A stretch of 37,053 nt of DNA. Source: an uncultured Dysosmobacter sp. (GTDB lineage Bacteria > Bacillota > Clostridia > Oscillospirales > Oscillospiraceae). Each line of letters begins with the position of its first letter. Positions within the stretch are counted from its first letter, which is position 1. Location of the stretch: the NCBI GenBank assembly GCA_934563745.1, contig CAKTHE010000024.1, positions 1 to 37,053 on the forward strand. Direction: 5' to 3'. Shown here one piece after another: positions 6,098-13,510 of this stretch. Both the position numbers and the translations under genes were made by a program. The notes under the pieces are model-generated. The model did not search any database. It was given only the letters and a program-made list of their open reading frames with translations, and had not been told where the DNA came from.

Positions 6098-7057
6098 TCA
6101 AAACGCAAACGGGAAGGAGAATTCTTCGCCTGCAGAAAAAGGAGACTGCTCGGATGCTTCGGTCACTTCAAAGCCAGCGCCATCCCAGCCGTTGATCCGG
6201 ATGATCCCCTTTACCGTTCCATCATAGGACGTGTAGGCCAGTTCCCCGTTCCCATTGTCAACAAACGTTCCTTCTGTTTCGCCCTGTCTGTATATGCAGA
6301 CGCGGGCTTCCTCTTCTCCGTCGAAGCGCAGCTGCGTGCTGAGGGAGCTGTACACACTGCCCGTCCCCTGATTGTCCGCAAAAAAGCCGTACTTGGCTGA
6401 CTTTTCCGGCAGGACAAAGGCTTCCCCCTTGATCGCAGCCAATTGATCCGCAAGCACATAGGACCGGTTCCTTGTGATCTCTTCCATAACACTGTTCCGA
6501 AGAAGCGGGTACATGCTTCCGTTTTCCTCGCGGGAGCCAACCCTTTGTGCGATCACCTCTTCTTTCATGGCGATCCAGTTGTTCTGCTCCGCCAGAAGAT
6601 CCTTCCAGGCCACTTCATCCGCACAATCGCGCAGTCTGCCCCACAGGTCGTTCAGCTCCGTATCCCAGATCACAAAGAGCCATTCGGAGGACACATTCAT
6701 TTCTCCCTGAGTCTGAGCCGTTTCCGCCAGCGGCGTATACCGTTCCACCAGCTTCTCCATATTCTCCAATTCCGCTTGCAGGGACGCAGAGTCCGCCGCC
6801 ACCCTGCCGACATCCGTCCGGATCTCCTCGGAATAGTCATGGGTGTAATCGATTTCCAGCGCACGGTCCCATTCGATCGCATTGCTTTCGCTGCCTGCAG
6901 CGCCGGCCGGCTGTTCGGCCTGTGCAGATTGACTTCCCGTGCCCGTGTCCGTCTGTCCGGCATTTCCTTTTCCGCTGCAGCCTACGCAAAGCCCAGCCGC
7001 CAAGATCCATGCCAGGATCCTTCCCCATCTTTTCTGATCTGCCGGAATATCCTTCAC
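6098..7057 (-). CDS. LprI/DUF1311-like exported lipoprotein
   Basis: A 319-residue protein. The N-terminus has a signal peptide (RWGRILAWILAAGLCVGC) ending in a lipobox-like cysteine, then a low-complexity Gly/Ser/Gln/Ala linker. Residues ~110-190 resemble the lysozyme-inhibitor LprI/DUF1311 fold, with TELNDLWGRLRDC, then LLAEQNNWIAMKEEVI and a final RNRSYVLADQL helix. The C-terminal ~100 residues form a beta-rich domain of no clear family. I prefer the GTG at 7057 because AAGGGAG is eight bases upstream and the signal peptide starts there. An in-frame ATG at 7081 has no good ribosome site. A GGGAG site precedes an out-of-frame ATG at 7092 that would give only 12 codons. Confidence 0.75.
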   Translation of the reverse strand: MKDIPADQKRWGRILAWILAAGLCVGCSGKGNAGQTDTGTGSQSAQAEQPAGAAGSESNAIEWDRALEIDYTHDYSEEIRTDVGRVAADSASLQAELENMEKLVERYTPLAETAQTQGEMNVSSEWLFVIWDTELNDLWGRLRDCADEVAWKDLLAEQNNWIAMKEEVIAQRVGSREENGSMYPLLRNSVMEEITRNRSYVLADQLAAIKGEAFVLPEKSAKYGFFADNQGTGSVYSSLSTQLRFDGEEEARVCIYRQGETEGTFVDNGNGELAYTSYDGTVKGIIRINGWDGAGFEVTEASEQSPFSAGEEFSFPFAF

Positions 7058-7232
7058 GGTCGCCGCTCCCTTTCGTGCCATTTTTTCGCCATTGTACTCC
7101 CTCCGGGAAGGATAAGATAGAACAAAATGATTACAAATCGCCTCCGGCCCGCTTCCCCGCCGCAGCCGTGCTTCCCGCATGGCGGCCTCTCCGGTAATCG
7201 GCTGGGCAAATCCCAGCGGTTACACGGTCCCA

Positions 7233-7274
7233 ACGCAAAAAGGACGTCGAGCCCTGTAAAGCCGACGTCCTTTT
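7233..7274 (-). terminator. Intrinsic terminator of the macrodomain-sirtuin operon
   Basis: AAAAGGACGTCG (7238-7249) pairs with CGACGTCCTTTT (7263-7274). The minus strand continues into T-rich sequence. It lies about 110 bases beyond the sirtuin stop. Confidence 0.75.
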
Positions 7275-7383
7275 CAGCTATTCATTTTCATTGGAAGCAA
7301 AGAGCGTCCCGTCGCTCGTTCCGCAGGGATGCCGTGCGCAGTCCCCTGCTCCGCCCCGGCCGGGCAGTAATCCCGTGTCCCGT

Positions 7384-8220
7384 TCAAAGCCGGTCCAAAA
7401 CACTTCCGATATCCGCGTCGATGCAGATGGACCGCGCGCCCAATTCCTTCGGTGCGGAGGCTTCCCCCAGATTGACGCAGGCGTAAAGGGCCTTCGGGTT
7501 TCCCGCCGTCATGCGCCAGAAGGGATATTTGATGATGACCGGGGTATTGCGGCCCACGCCCAGCTCCAGAAAGAGGATCTTTCCGCCGGAACGGGTACGC
7601 AGGAAATTCTCATAGCGCGCCGCCGCGGCATGCCAGCCTTCATCCTCCACGAATGTATCATCGCAGCGAAGATTCATGGTCATGGGCTTTCCGCAAACCG
7701 GACAATGCGGCACCAGCTCACTTGGCACACGCATATTCTTCTGCTGCTCCATCATCTGCCGGATCACAGCTTCGTTGTCACAGGTCTTCTGGCAGCAGGG
7801 CCCGCTGCACTGGAAGAGGCCGTAGTCGCCCCGGGTGTAAAAGAGGTGCTTTTTCTCGAACCCCGCCTTCTGGAAGCAGTGATCCACATTGGTGGTAAGG
7901 ACAAAATAATCCTTGCCCGCCAGCAGCTTCAAAAGCGCCGTATACACCGGCTTCGGCGGGTCCTGATAGCGGTTGATGAAAATATACCGGCTCCAGTACG
8001 CCCAGAATTCCTCCAAGGTCGGAAAGGGATAAAAACCCCCGGCATACATGTCCCGAATGCCGTACTTTCGCGCAAAATCCGAAAAGTTTGCCTCAAACCG
8101 CTCCCCGCTGTAAGTAAAGCCGGCCGAAGCGGAAAGCCCGGCCCCCGCGCCCACGACCACCGCATCCGCGTCCCGGAGAGCCATCCGCAGACGGTCAAGT
8201 CCGGCTGAGTAAGCGTTCAT
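7384..8220 (-). CDS. SIR2-family protein, class M-like sirtuin (protein ADP-ribosyltransferase)
   Basis: A 278-residue Sir2 Rossmann-fold protein. It shows the NAD-binding GAGLSASAG (26-34) and TTNVD (109-113, canonical TQNVD). Clustered cysteines (138, 142, 143, 147, 173, 176) suit a zinc module. Where canonical sirtuins have the catalytic His in an HG motif, this protein reads TRGDYG (129-134), so by my alignment Arg130 replaces the histidine. Loss of that histidine and linkage to a macrodomain gene are hallmarks of SirTMs, which ADP-ribosylate lipoylated GcvH-L in Staphylococcus and Streptococcus. The start at 8220 overlaps the macrodomain gene by 26 bases; a start at 8250 is possible. No GcvH-L or lipoate ligase is in this window, so the target is unknown. 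Confidence 0.88.
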   Translation of the reverse strand: MNAYSAGLDRLRMALRDADAVVVGAGAGLSASAGFTYSGERFEANFSDFARKYGIRDMYAGGFYPFPTLEEFWAYWSRYIFINRYQDPPKPVYTALLKLLAGKDYFVLTTNVDHCFQKAGFEKKHLFYTRGDYGLFQCSGPCCQKTCDNEAVIRQMMEQQKNMRVPSELVPHCPVCGKPMTMNLRCDDTFVEDEGWHAAAARYENFLRTRSGGKILFLELGVGRNTPVIIKYPFWRMTAGNPKALYACVNLGEASAPKELGARSICIDADIGSVLDRL

Positions 8221-8974
8221 AAATCGTCCGGTCCTTGTCCTTAAAAACATTGAAAATCACCTTCACTTCGCTTCCGGTCTCCGCCTTATACTGCCGCACA
8301 GCCGCAAGCGCGATCTCCGCCGCCCGCTCGTTGGGAAAGTGAAACACCCCGGTGGAGATGCAGCAGAACGCGACACTTTTGATGCCATACTGCTCCGCCA
8401 GCTCCAGACAGGAGCGGTAGCAGGATGCCAGCAGCACCTCGTCCTGCGCGGTCACCGCTCCCTCCACAATGGGCCCCACGGTATGGAGTACGTAGTCGCA
8501 GGGCAGATTATAGGCCTTCGTGATCCGGGCCCGCCCGGCGGGCTCCTCATGCCCCTGCCGGGCCATCATCCGGGCGCAGTCCAGCCGCAGCTGCACCCCC
8601 GCGTAGGTATGGATGCAGTTGTCGATACAGGTATGGCAGGGGATGTAGCAGCCGGTCATGCCGCTGTTGGCGGCGTTGACGACAGCTCCGCAGCGGAGGC
8701 GGGTGATGTCTCCCTGCCAAAGGTACAGATTCCCGTGAAAGGGCTTCAGGTCTGCGGCACAGACGACGCCTTTGTCCGCCAGCTCCTGCTGCAGATATGC
8801 GTCCTGCACCCGCACAAAGGCGGGGTCGATCGCCTGCGGGCGGCGCAGATTCATCAGCGAACGCAGCAGCCGCTTCTGCGCGTGGTCCTCCGCGGGAATG
8901 TCCCCTTCGCGGAGCTCCCCGCTTTCATCCAGCAGCCGTTTGATCAGAAATATTCTCTTTTCCGCCTGATTCAC
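8195..8974 (-). CDS. Zn-type macrodomain protein-ADP-ribose hydrolase
   Basis: A 259-residue protein. After a ~75-residue N-terminal extension comes a macrodomain: LWQGDITRLRCGAVVNAANS (about 85-104), the ADP-ribose loop; a LHTVGPIV strand; and ISTGVFHFPNERAA, the phosphate-binding loop. The insert GCYIPCHTCIDNCIH (108-122) is the Cys/His-rich signature of zinc-containing macrodomains associated with SirTMs, which remove ADP-ribose from modified protein. The start is GTG at 8974 with AGGGAG six bases upstream; no ATG with a usable site is nearby. It is first in the pair and overlaps the sirtuin gene, so writer and eraser are translationally linked. An intrinsic terminator ends just upstream of its ribosome site. 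Confidence 0.9.
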   Translation of the reverse strand: MNQAEKRIFLIKRLLDESGELREGDIPAEDHAQKRLLRSLMNLRRPQAIDPAFVRVQDAYLQQELADKGVVCAADLKPFHGNLYLWQGDITRLRCGAVVNAANSGMTGCYIPCHTCIDNCIHTYAGVQLRLDCARMMARQGHEEPAGRARITKAYNLPCDYVLHTVGPIVEGAVTAQDEVLLASCYRSCLELAEQYGIKSVAFCCISTGVFHFPNERAAEIALAAVRQYKAETGSEVKVIFNVFKDKDRTIYERLLSRT

Positions 8975-8992
8975 AGCATTCTCCCTCCGTAG

Positions 8993-9025
8993 AAAAAAGC
9001 AGCCCGCCCTGCTTGGGGCGGGCTG
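8993..9025 (-). terminator. Intrinsic terminator abutting the macrodomain gene ribosome site
   Basis: CAGCCCGCCC (9000-9009) pairs with GGGCGGGCTG (9016-9025) around a 6-base loop; six T follow on the minus strand. The T-run ends about three bases before the macrodomain ribosome site, leaving no room for a separate promoter. Confidence 0.85.
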
Positions 9026-9030
9026 TCGTT

Positions 9031-9423
9031 TCAGAACCGATGCTCTTCCGGCGCAGCCGTGAAGGAGCTGAACGTGGCGACGGCATTTTTCAGGTACAGC
9101 ACCTGCGTATTTCCGTCGTTCTCGTCGTATCTTGCCCGCAGATGCGGATAGGCATCCAGCATGGACTTACGGGCCTCCACCCGGTCATCCTCCACCAATT
9201 CCGCGGCCACCCGGAGCCAGACGCCGTCTTTAAAGGCGCAGATCTCGCACTTGGGATTCGCGGCGATCTGTCTGGACACCGGCTTGGACTTGCCGGTCTG
9301 GATGTAAAGCCGGCCCTCAAAGATGTGGGCGGTTCCAAAGGGCCGCACCCGGGGCTGGTCACCTTCCACCGTAGCCAGATAGTACGTACCTGCGGACTTC
9401 AGAAACTCGCATACTTTTTCCAT
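9031..9423 (-). CDS. Pyridoxamine 5'-phosphate oxidase-like FMN-binding protein
   Basis: A 130-residue single-domain protein of the split-barrel flavin-binding fold. Recognisable segments are YYLATVEGDQPRVRPFGTAH (about 13-32), RLYIQTGKSKPVSRQIAANP (about 38-57) and CAFKDGVWLRVAAEL. Small members of this family bind FMN or F420 and reduce diverse substrates; few have a known role. The ATG at 9423 is chosen because GGAGG lies nine bases upstream and longer in-frame starts lie in the promoter region. It is the upstream neighbour of the macrodomain/sirtuin pair and separated from it by a strong terminator. Confidence 0.85.
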   Translation of the reverse strand: MEKVCEFLKSAGTYYLATVEGDQPRVRPFGTAHIFEGRLYIQTGKSKPVSRQIAANPKCEICAFKDGVWLRVAAELVEDDRVEARKSMLDAYPHLRARYDENDGNTQVLYLKNAVATFSSFTAAPEEHRF

Positions 9424-9487
9424 AAGAACGTTCCTCCGAATCATTTTTCTGCCGGTCCCTTTTCTCGGGCCGTTCGTGTTCCTTCTT

Positions 9488-9516
9488 ATGATACCTGCAA
9501 ATTCCGATCCTGTAAA
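9488..9516 (-). promoter_or_regulatory. Sigma-A promoter of the FMN-binding protein gene
   Basis: Minus strand TTTACA (9516-9511), 17 bases, TATCAT (9493-9488), about 65 bases before the start codon at 9423. Confidence 0.7.
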
Positions 9517-9538
9517 GCAGATACAATTTGGTTCCATA

Positions 9539-9554
9539 GTTACCTGGAGGTAAC
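9539..9554. promoter_or_regulatory. Perfect dyad GTTACC-4-GGTAAC upstream of the promoter
   Basis: GTTACC (9539-9544) and GGTAAC (9549-9554) form a perfect inverted repeat 22 bases upstream of the -35 of the FMN-protein promoter. It could be an operator or activator site. A single GTTAC half-site also occurs in the divergent promoter region at 10476-10481. No binding protein is known. Confidence 0.35.
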
Positions 9555-9571
9555 CAATGGATCCTGCCGCC

Positions 9572-10375
9572 TTACTTGCCGGGGAAGAACAGCCCCACCG
9601 TCATGTCCAGGTAATTCATGCCGCTGTAGTGCGGATACCGCGCCTGGACCTTGGCTTTCATTTCGGCGGCGTCCGTGCTGTCCAGCGCGATGTCCTTGAG
9701 CTCCGCGAGGTAGGCCGCCTTGGTCCGGGCATCCTTCAGGTCCTCGGGCGTATAGTGGGCGGTCAGCACCAAATCAAAGCCCCGGCGAATGTAATAGTTC
9801 AGCTGAGAGATCATCCCGTCAGCATGGGGGCAGCCCGCCACAATGGAGTGGCAGTCGTGGCCCATCATATGGGTGTACACGCAGTTGATCTCCGGGATCT
9901 CCAGGTTGTAAGCCTCGGCATTGGGCTTTACCACGAAACGAATGCCGGCAATTTCGATCTCCCCCTCTTCCATCATGCGGTCCACCGCGCAGAGGCCCGC
10001 ATCAAAGGAGTCGCCGAAGGCGTTTTGGAAATTGGCCACCAGCCCGGCTCCGCCGCCCGTGGTGTTATAGGCCGCGGAGGAAGCCGTTCCGTAGGCGGGC
10101 ACCTCCGGCAGGAAGGACGCGCCCGCAGCGTGATAAGCCACCAGTTTCCCCTCCACGGTGATCCCCTCCCGGGAAAGAAATTCCGTCAGCTCCCGGATGT
10201 TGTCGTAAAAGCAGGGCAGTTCAATCACCGCGCCCCGGCCGCCTTTGGCCAGGATGAAGACCTCATCGTCCATCGCGTCCCGGGTCTGATAGGCGTAAAG
10301 GGTGATGCCGTTCTTCGTGTAGATGTCTACGCGGCCCTGATCCAATGCAACCGTACGCTCCGCTGTTTTGTTCAT
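9572..10375 (-). CDS. Metallo-beta-lactamase-fold-like protein, divergent from the UvrA-like gene
   Basis: A 267-residue cytosolic protein. The alternating strand pattern and the GGRGAVIELPCFYDNIRELT block, LVAYHAAGASFL, the THMMGHDCHSIVAGCPHADG segment and FDLVLTAHYTPEDL suggest an MBL-like hydrolase. The conserved HxHxDH motif is not intact, so metal binding and activity are uncertain. The start at 10375 has GGAGG eight bases upstream. It is transcribed away from the UvrA-like gene out of a shared region with two dyads, so it may belong to the same regulon. I cannot assign a substrate, and the family call is tentative. Confidence 0.55.
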   Translation of the reverse strand: MNKTAERTVALDQGRVDIYTKNGITLYAYQTRDAMDDEVFILAKGGRGAVIELPCFYDNIRELTEFLSREGITVEGKLVAYHAAGASFLPEVPAYGTASSAAYNTTGGGAGLVANFQNAFGDSFDAGLCAVDRMMEEGEIEIAGIRFVVKPNAEAYNLEIPEINCVYTHMMGHDCHSIVAGCPHADGMISQLNYYIRRGFDLVLTAHYTPEDLKDARTKAAYLAELKDIALDSTDAAEMKAKVQARYPHYSGMNYLDMTVGLFFPGK

Positions 10376-10424
10376 GTCAAAGACCTCCAGAAAAAGAATA
10401 TTGCGTTTTTTCTTCGCTGGCCTT

Positions 10425-10454
10425 ATACTAACGCTGTAGAGCTCATTCGTAAAG
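10425..10454 (-). promoter_or_regulatory. Candidate promoter of the MBL-like gene
   Basis: Minus strand TTTACG then 17 bases to TAGTAT, just outside the GCACAATATTGTGC dyad. Read by eye; an overlapping TATAAG could serve as an alternative -10. Confidence 0.5.
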
Positions 10455-10457
10455 TAA

Positions 10458-10503
10458 GCACAATATTGTGCTGTAGTTACCAAAAAGATACTATTAGTGT
10501 ATC
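10458..10503 (+). promoter_or_regulatory. Promoter of the UvrA-like/HxlR operon with two overlapping dyads
   Basis: TTGTGC (10466-10471), 17 bases, TACTAT (10489-10494). The perfect palindrome GCACAATATTGTGC (10458-10471) covers the -35. GATAC-7-GTATC (10487-10503) covers the -10. Both are placed to block initiation. A natural candidate repressor is the HxlR protein encoded at the end of this operon. Confidence 0.65.
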
Positions 10504-10536
10504 GTCACCATTTCCGAGTATATGGAGAGGAGCAGC

Positions 10537-13011
10537 ATGATCGATCAAATCCGTATTCGCGGGGCCAAGGTCCATAATCTGAAAAACATTGATGTGGACA
10601 TTCCGCTGAACAAAATCGTCGGCATTGCGGGGGTATCCGGTTCCGGAAAGTCCTCCCTTGCCCTGGGCGTCCTGTATGCCGAGGGGTCGCGCCGCTATCT
10701 GGAGTCCCTGTCCACCTACACCCGCCGCCGGATGACCCAGGCGGCCCGGGCGGATGTGGACGAGGTTTTATATGTTCCCGCCGCGCTGGCCCTGCATCAG
10801 CGTCCCGGCGTGCCGGGCATCCGCAGCACCTTCGGCACGGGGACGGAGCTTTTGAACAGCCTGCGGCTGATGTATTCCCGCCTGGCCAGTCACCGCTGTC
10901 CCAATGGGCATTATCGGGAGCCGTCGCTGCTGGTGGCCGCCGGGAAAGAGCTGATCTGCCCTGTCTGCGGCGCGCACTTCTATGCCCCGTCCGCAGAGGA
11001 GCTGGCCTTCAATTCCCAGGGGGCCTGTCCAACATGCAGCGGAACAGGCAGCATCCGCACCGTGGACCTGGACACGCTGGTGCCCGACGACTCCCTCACC
11101 ATCGACGGCGGCGCAGTGGCCCCGTGGAACAGCCTGATGTGGTCTTTGATGACCGACGTCTGCCGCGAGATGGGCGTGCGCACAGATGTGCCGTTCCGTG
11201 ATCTCAGCGACCGGGAAAAGGAGATCGTGTTCCACGGTCCGCCAGAGAAGAAGCACATTTTCTATCACGCCAAAAATTCCAACCAGGCGGGCGAGCTGGA
11301 CTTCACCTACTTCAACGCCGTCTACACGGTGGAAAACGCCCTGTCCAAAGTCAAGGATGACAAGGGCATGAAGCGGGTCGAAAAGTTTTTGAAAGAGGAG
11401 CCCTGTCCGGACTGCCGAGGCACGCGCCTGTCCGCTGCCGCCCGGGCGCCCCGGCTGCGGGGCCTTTCCCTGGACGAAGCCTGCGCCATGACGCTTACGG
11501 ACCTGAATGACTGGGTCCGGGGCGTCCCGGGAAGCCTTCCCGCGGCGATGCGTCCCATGGCGGAAAGCATCTGCGGCGCCTTTGCGGATACCGCCCGGCG
11601 GCTTCTGGACCTGGGGCTCGGCTATCTGACCCTGGACCGCTCCGCCTCCACCCTTTCCACCGGCGAGCGCCAGCGGATGCAGCTGGCCCGGGCCGTCCGC
11701 AACCGCACCACCGGCGTCCTCTATGTCCTGGACGAGCCCAGCATCGGCCTGCACCCGTCCAACATTGTGGGGCTTGCCGGCGTCATGCACGACCTGGTGG
11801 CCGACGGCAACTCCGTCATCCTGGTGGATCACGACACTCAAATTCTCAAAGAGGCGGACTGGGTCGTGGAGATGGGCCCGGAGGCTGGCTCCAAGGGCGG
11901 GCAGGTCATCGCCCAGGGGACGATCCCCGCCCTTGCGGAAAATCCCCGCTCGCAGATCGGTCCGTTTCTCTCCGGCAAGGCAGAGCCCAGACGGACCGGC
12001 CTTACGGCGGAGGCGCTGTTTGCAGACGGCACGATCCATCTCTCCACCGACCGGATCCACACGGTGAAGCCCCTGGAAGTGGATTTTCCCAAGGGACGTC
12101 TGAGCGTGGTCACAGGGGTATCCGGCTCCGGCAAAACCACGCTGGTGCTGGAAAGTCTTGTCCCCGCGCTGGAAGCGGCGATCCGCGGCAGCACACCGCC
12201 GGCGCACATCCGCGCCATCCGCGCCGAAGGCATCGCCCATGTCAAGCTGATCGACGCCACCCCCATCGGCATCAACGTCCGCTCCACCGTTGCAACGTAC
12301 GCGGGGATTCACGATGAACTGCGCAAGCTCTGGGCCCGGTCCCCCGAGGCAAAGGAGCGGGGCTATAAGGCCAGTGACTTCTCCTATAACACCGGCGCGC
12401 TGCGCTGCCCCGGCTGCGACGGCACGGGGACCGTGAGCCTGGATGTGCAGTTTCTGCCGGATGTGACGGTCCCCTGCCCGGAGTGCCGCGGCTCCCGCTA
12501 CGCCCGGGCCGCATACGACGTGCATCTGTCCAATAAGGCGGGGCAATCCCTCTCCCTGCCGGAGCTGATGGATCTGGATGTAAACTCCGCGCTGGAGTTC
12601 TGCCAGGACAGGAAGACCGTAGGCCAAAAGCTGGAGGTGCTGCGCCAGCTGGGACTCGGCTATCTGACCCTGGGGGAGGAAACCCCGGGTCTCTCCGGCG
12701 GTGAGGCACAGCGGCTGAAGCTTGCCAGCGAGATCGGGCGCGTGCAGACGGACTCTGTTTTCGTTTTCGACGAGCCGTCCATCGGCCTGCATCCTCTGGA
12801 TGTACAGGTGCTGCTGGGCGTTTTCCAGGCGCTGCTTGCAAACGGTGCAACGGTGATCGTGATCGAGCATGACCTCTCCGTGATCCGCAGCGCCGACTAT
12901 GTCATCGACATGGGACCCGGCGGCGGAGAAGCCGGCGGAAGCATTGTGGCCTGCGGCACGCCGGAGGAGATCCGGGCGACTCCCGCCAGCATTACCGGAC
13001 ATTATTTATAA
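10537..13011 (+). CDS. UvrA-like ABC ATPase lacking the UvrB-binding domain
   Basis: An 824-residue tandem ABC ATPase of the UvrA family. The first cassette has Walker A GVSGSGKS (32-39), signature LSTGERQR and Walker B LYVLDEPSIGLHP (about 401-413). The second has GVSGSGKT (about 527), LSGGEAQR (about 719) and FVFDEPSIGLHP. Zinc-binding pairs CPVC/CPTC and CPGC/CPEC are present. Typical UvrA is about 940 residues. Here HRCPNGHY is followed within ~15 residues by the CPVCG...FNSQGACPTC block, so the ~100-residue UvrB-binding domain is missing. That points to a UvrA2-like or DNA-ligand resistance ATPase rather than the core excision-repair subunit. The start at 10537 is preceded by GGAGAGG. 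HxlR follows after 20 bases. Confidence 0.9.
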   Translation: MIDQIRIRGAKVHNLKNIDVDIPLNKIVGIAGVSGSGKSSLALGVLYAEGSRRYLESLSTYTRRRMTQAARADVDEVLYVPAALALHQRPGVPGIRSTFGTGTELLNSLRLMYSRLASHRCPNGHYREPSLLVAAGKELICPVCGAHFYAPSAEELAFNSQGACPTCSGTGSIRTVDLDTLVPDDSLTIDGGAVAPWNSLMWSLMTDVCREMGVRTDVPFRDLSDREKEIVFHGPPEKKHIFYHAKNSNQAGELDFTYFNAVYTVENALSKVKDDKGMKRVEKFLKEEPCPDCRGTRLSAAARAPRLRGLSLDEACAMTLTDLNDWVRGVPGSLPAAMRPMAESICGAFADTARRLLDLGLGYLTLDRSASTLSTGERQRMQLARAVRNRTTGVLYVLDEPSIGLHPSNIVGLAGVMHDLVADGNSVILVDHDTQILKEADWVVEMGPEAGSKGGQVIAQGTIPALAENPRSQIGPFLSGKAEPRRTGLTAEALFADGTIHLSTDRIHTVKPLEVDFPKGRLSVVTGVSGSGKTTLVLESLVPALEAAIRGSTPPAHIRAIRAEGIAHVKLIDATPIGINVRSTVATYAGIHDELRKLWARSPEAKERGYKASDFSYNTGALRCPGCDGTGTVSLDVQFLPDVTVPCPECRGSRYARAAYDVHLSNKAGQSLSLPELMDLDVNSALEFCQDRKTVGQKLEVLRQLGLGYLTLGEETPGLSGGEAQRLKLASEIGRVQTDSVFVFDEPSIGLHPLDVQVLLGVFQALLANGATVIVIEHDLSVIRSADYVIDMGPGGGEAGGSIVACGTPEEIRATPASITGHYL

Positions 13012-13031
13012 AACGATTGGAGGCCAATGGA

Positions 13032-13346
13032 ATGGAACTGCCTGCATGCCCCGTGGAAACCACCCTGATGCTGATTGGGGACAAATGGAAGGTGCTGATC
13101 CTGCGCGATCTGATGGGCGGCACCAAACGCTTCGGCGAACTGAAAAAATCGATCGGGACCGTGTCCCAGAAGGTGCTGACAGCCCAGCTTCGGGACATGG
13201 AGGACAAGGGGCTGCTGACCCGCAAGGTCTATGCGGAGGTGCCGCCGCGGGTGGAATACACTCTCACGGACATCGGCTACAGTCTCAAGCCCATCCTCGA
13301 TTCCATGGTGATCTGGGGCACAGACTATCAGCACAAAAGCCGCTAA
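13032..13346 (+). CDS. HxlR-family transcriptional regulator
   Basis: A 104-residue winged helix-turn-helix protein. The family pattern CPVETTLMLIGDKWKVLILRD (about 5-25) leads into KRFGELKKSIGTVSQKVLTAQ (recognition helix), then LRDMEDKGLLTRKVY, the wing PPRVEYTLTDIGYSL and a C-terminal dimerisation helix. HxlR/YodB regulators often sense electrophiles, quinones or aldehydes through the N-terminal cysteine; Cys6 is at that position. The ATG at 13032 is preceded by GGAGG at 13019-13023. It is the last gene of the UvrA-like operon and so is likely an autoregulator acting at the dyads near 10458-10503 (inference). Confidence 0.9.
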   Translation: MELPACPVETTLMLIGDKWKVLILRDLMGGTKRFGELKKSIGTVSQKVLTAQLRDMEDKGLLTRKVYAEVPPRVEYTLTDIGYSLKPILDSMVIWGTDYQHKSR

Positions 13347-13404
13347 GCCGCGGCGGTGTTCTGCCTGCCGCTGTTCCTGCCGGCGCACGTAAGCTTCAGA
13401 ACAG

Positions 13405-13445
13405 AAAAGTGCCCGCCCCGCTTTAAACGGGGCGGGCGCTTTTTC
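13405..13445. terminator. Bidirectional intrinsic terminator between convergent genes
   Basis: GCCCGCCCCG (13411-13420) pairs with CGGGGCGGGC (13429-13438). A T-run follows on the plus strand and an A-run precedes it, so it can serve both HxlR (+) and the AGCS symporter (-). Confidence 0.85.
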
Positions 13446-13510
13446 AGATTTGATAAAATGCCGGTCTCAGCCTGCCGGCGGGGTCGATTTTCTCCGCCGG
13501 ACGCGGGTGC

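Noticed and set aside
7384..8974. SIR2 antiphage system (Thoeris or DSR type)
   Set aside because: No TIR, DUF or effector gene is linked, and the overlap with a Zn-macrodomain points to reversible protein ADP-ribosylation instead.
10768..13002. 744-codon open frame antisense to the UvrA-like gene
   Set aside because: It is an antisense shadow of a high-GC gene with all UvrA motifs on the plus strand. No ribosome site or family match.
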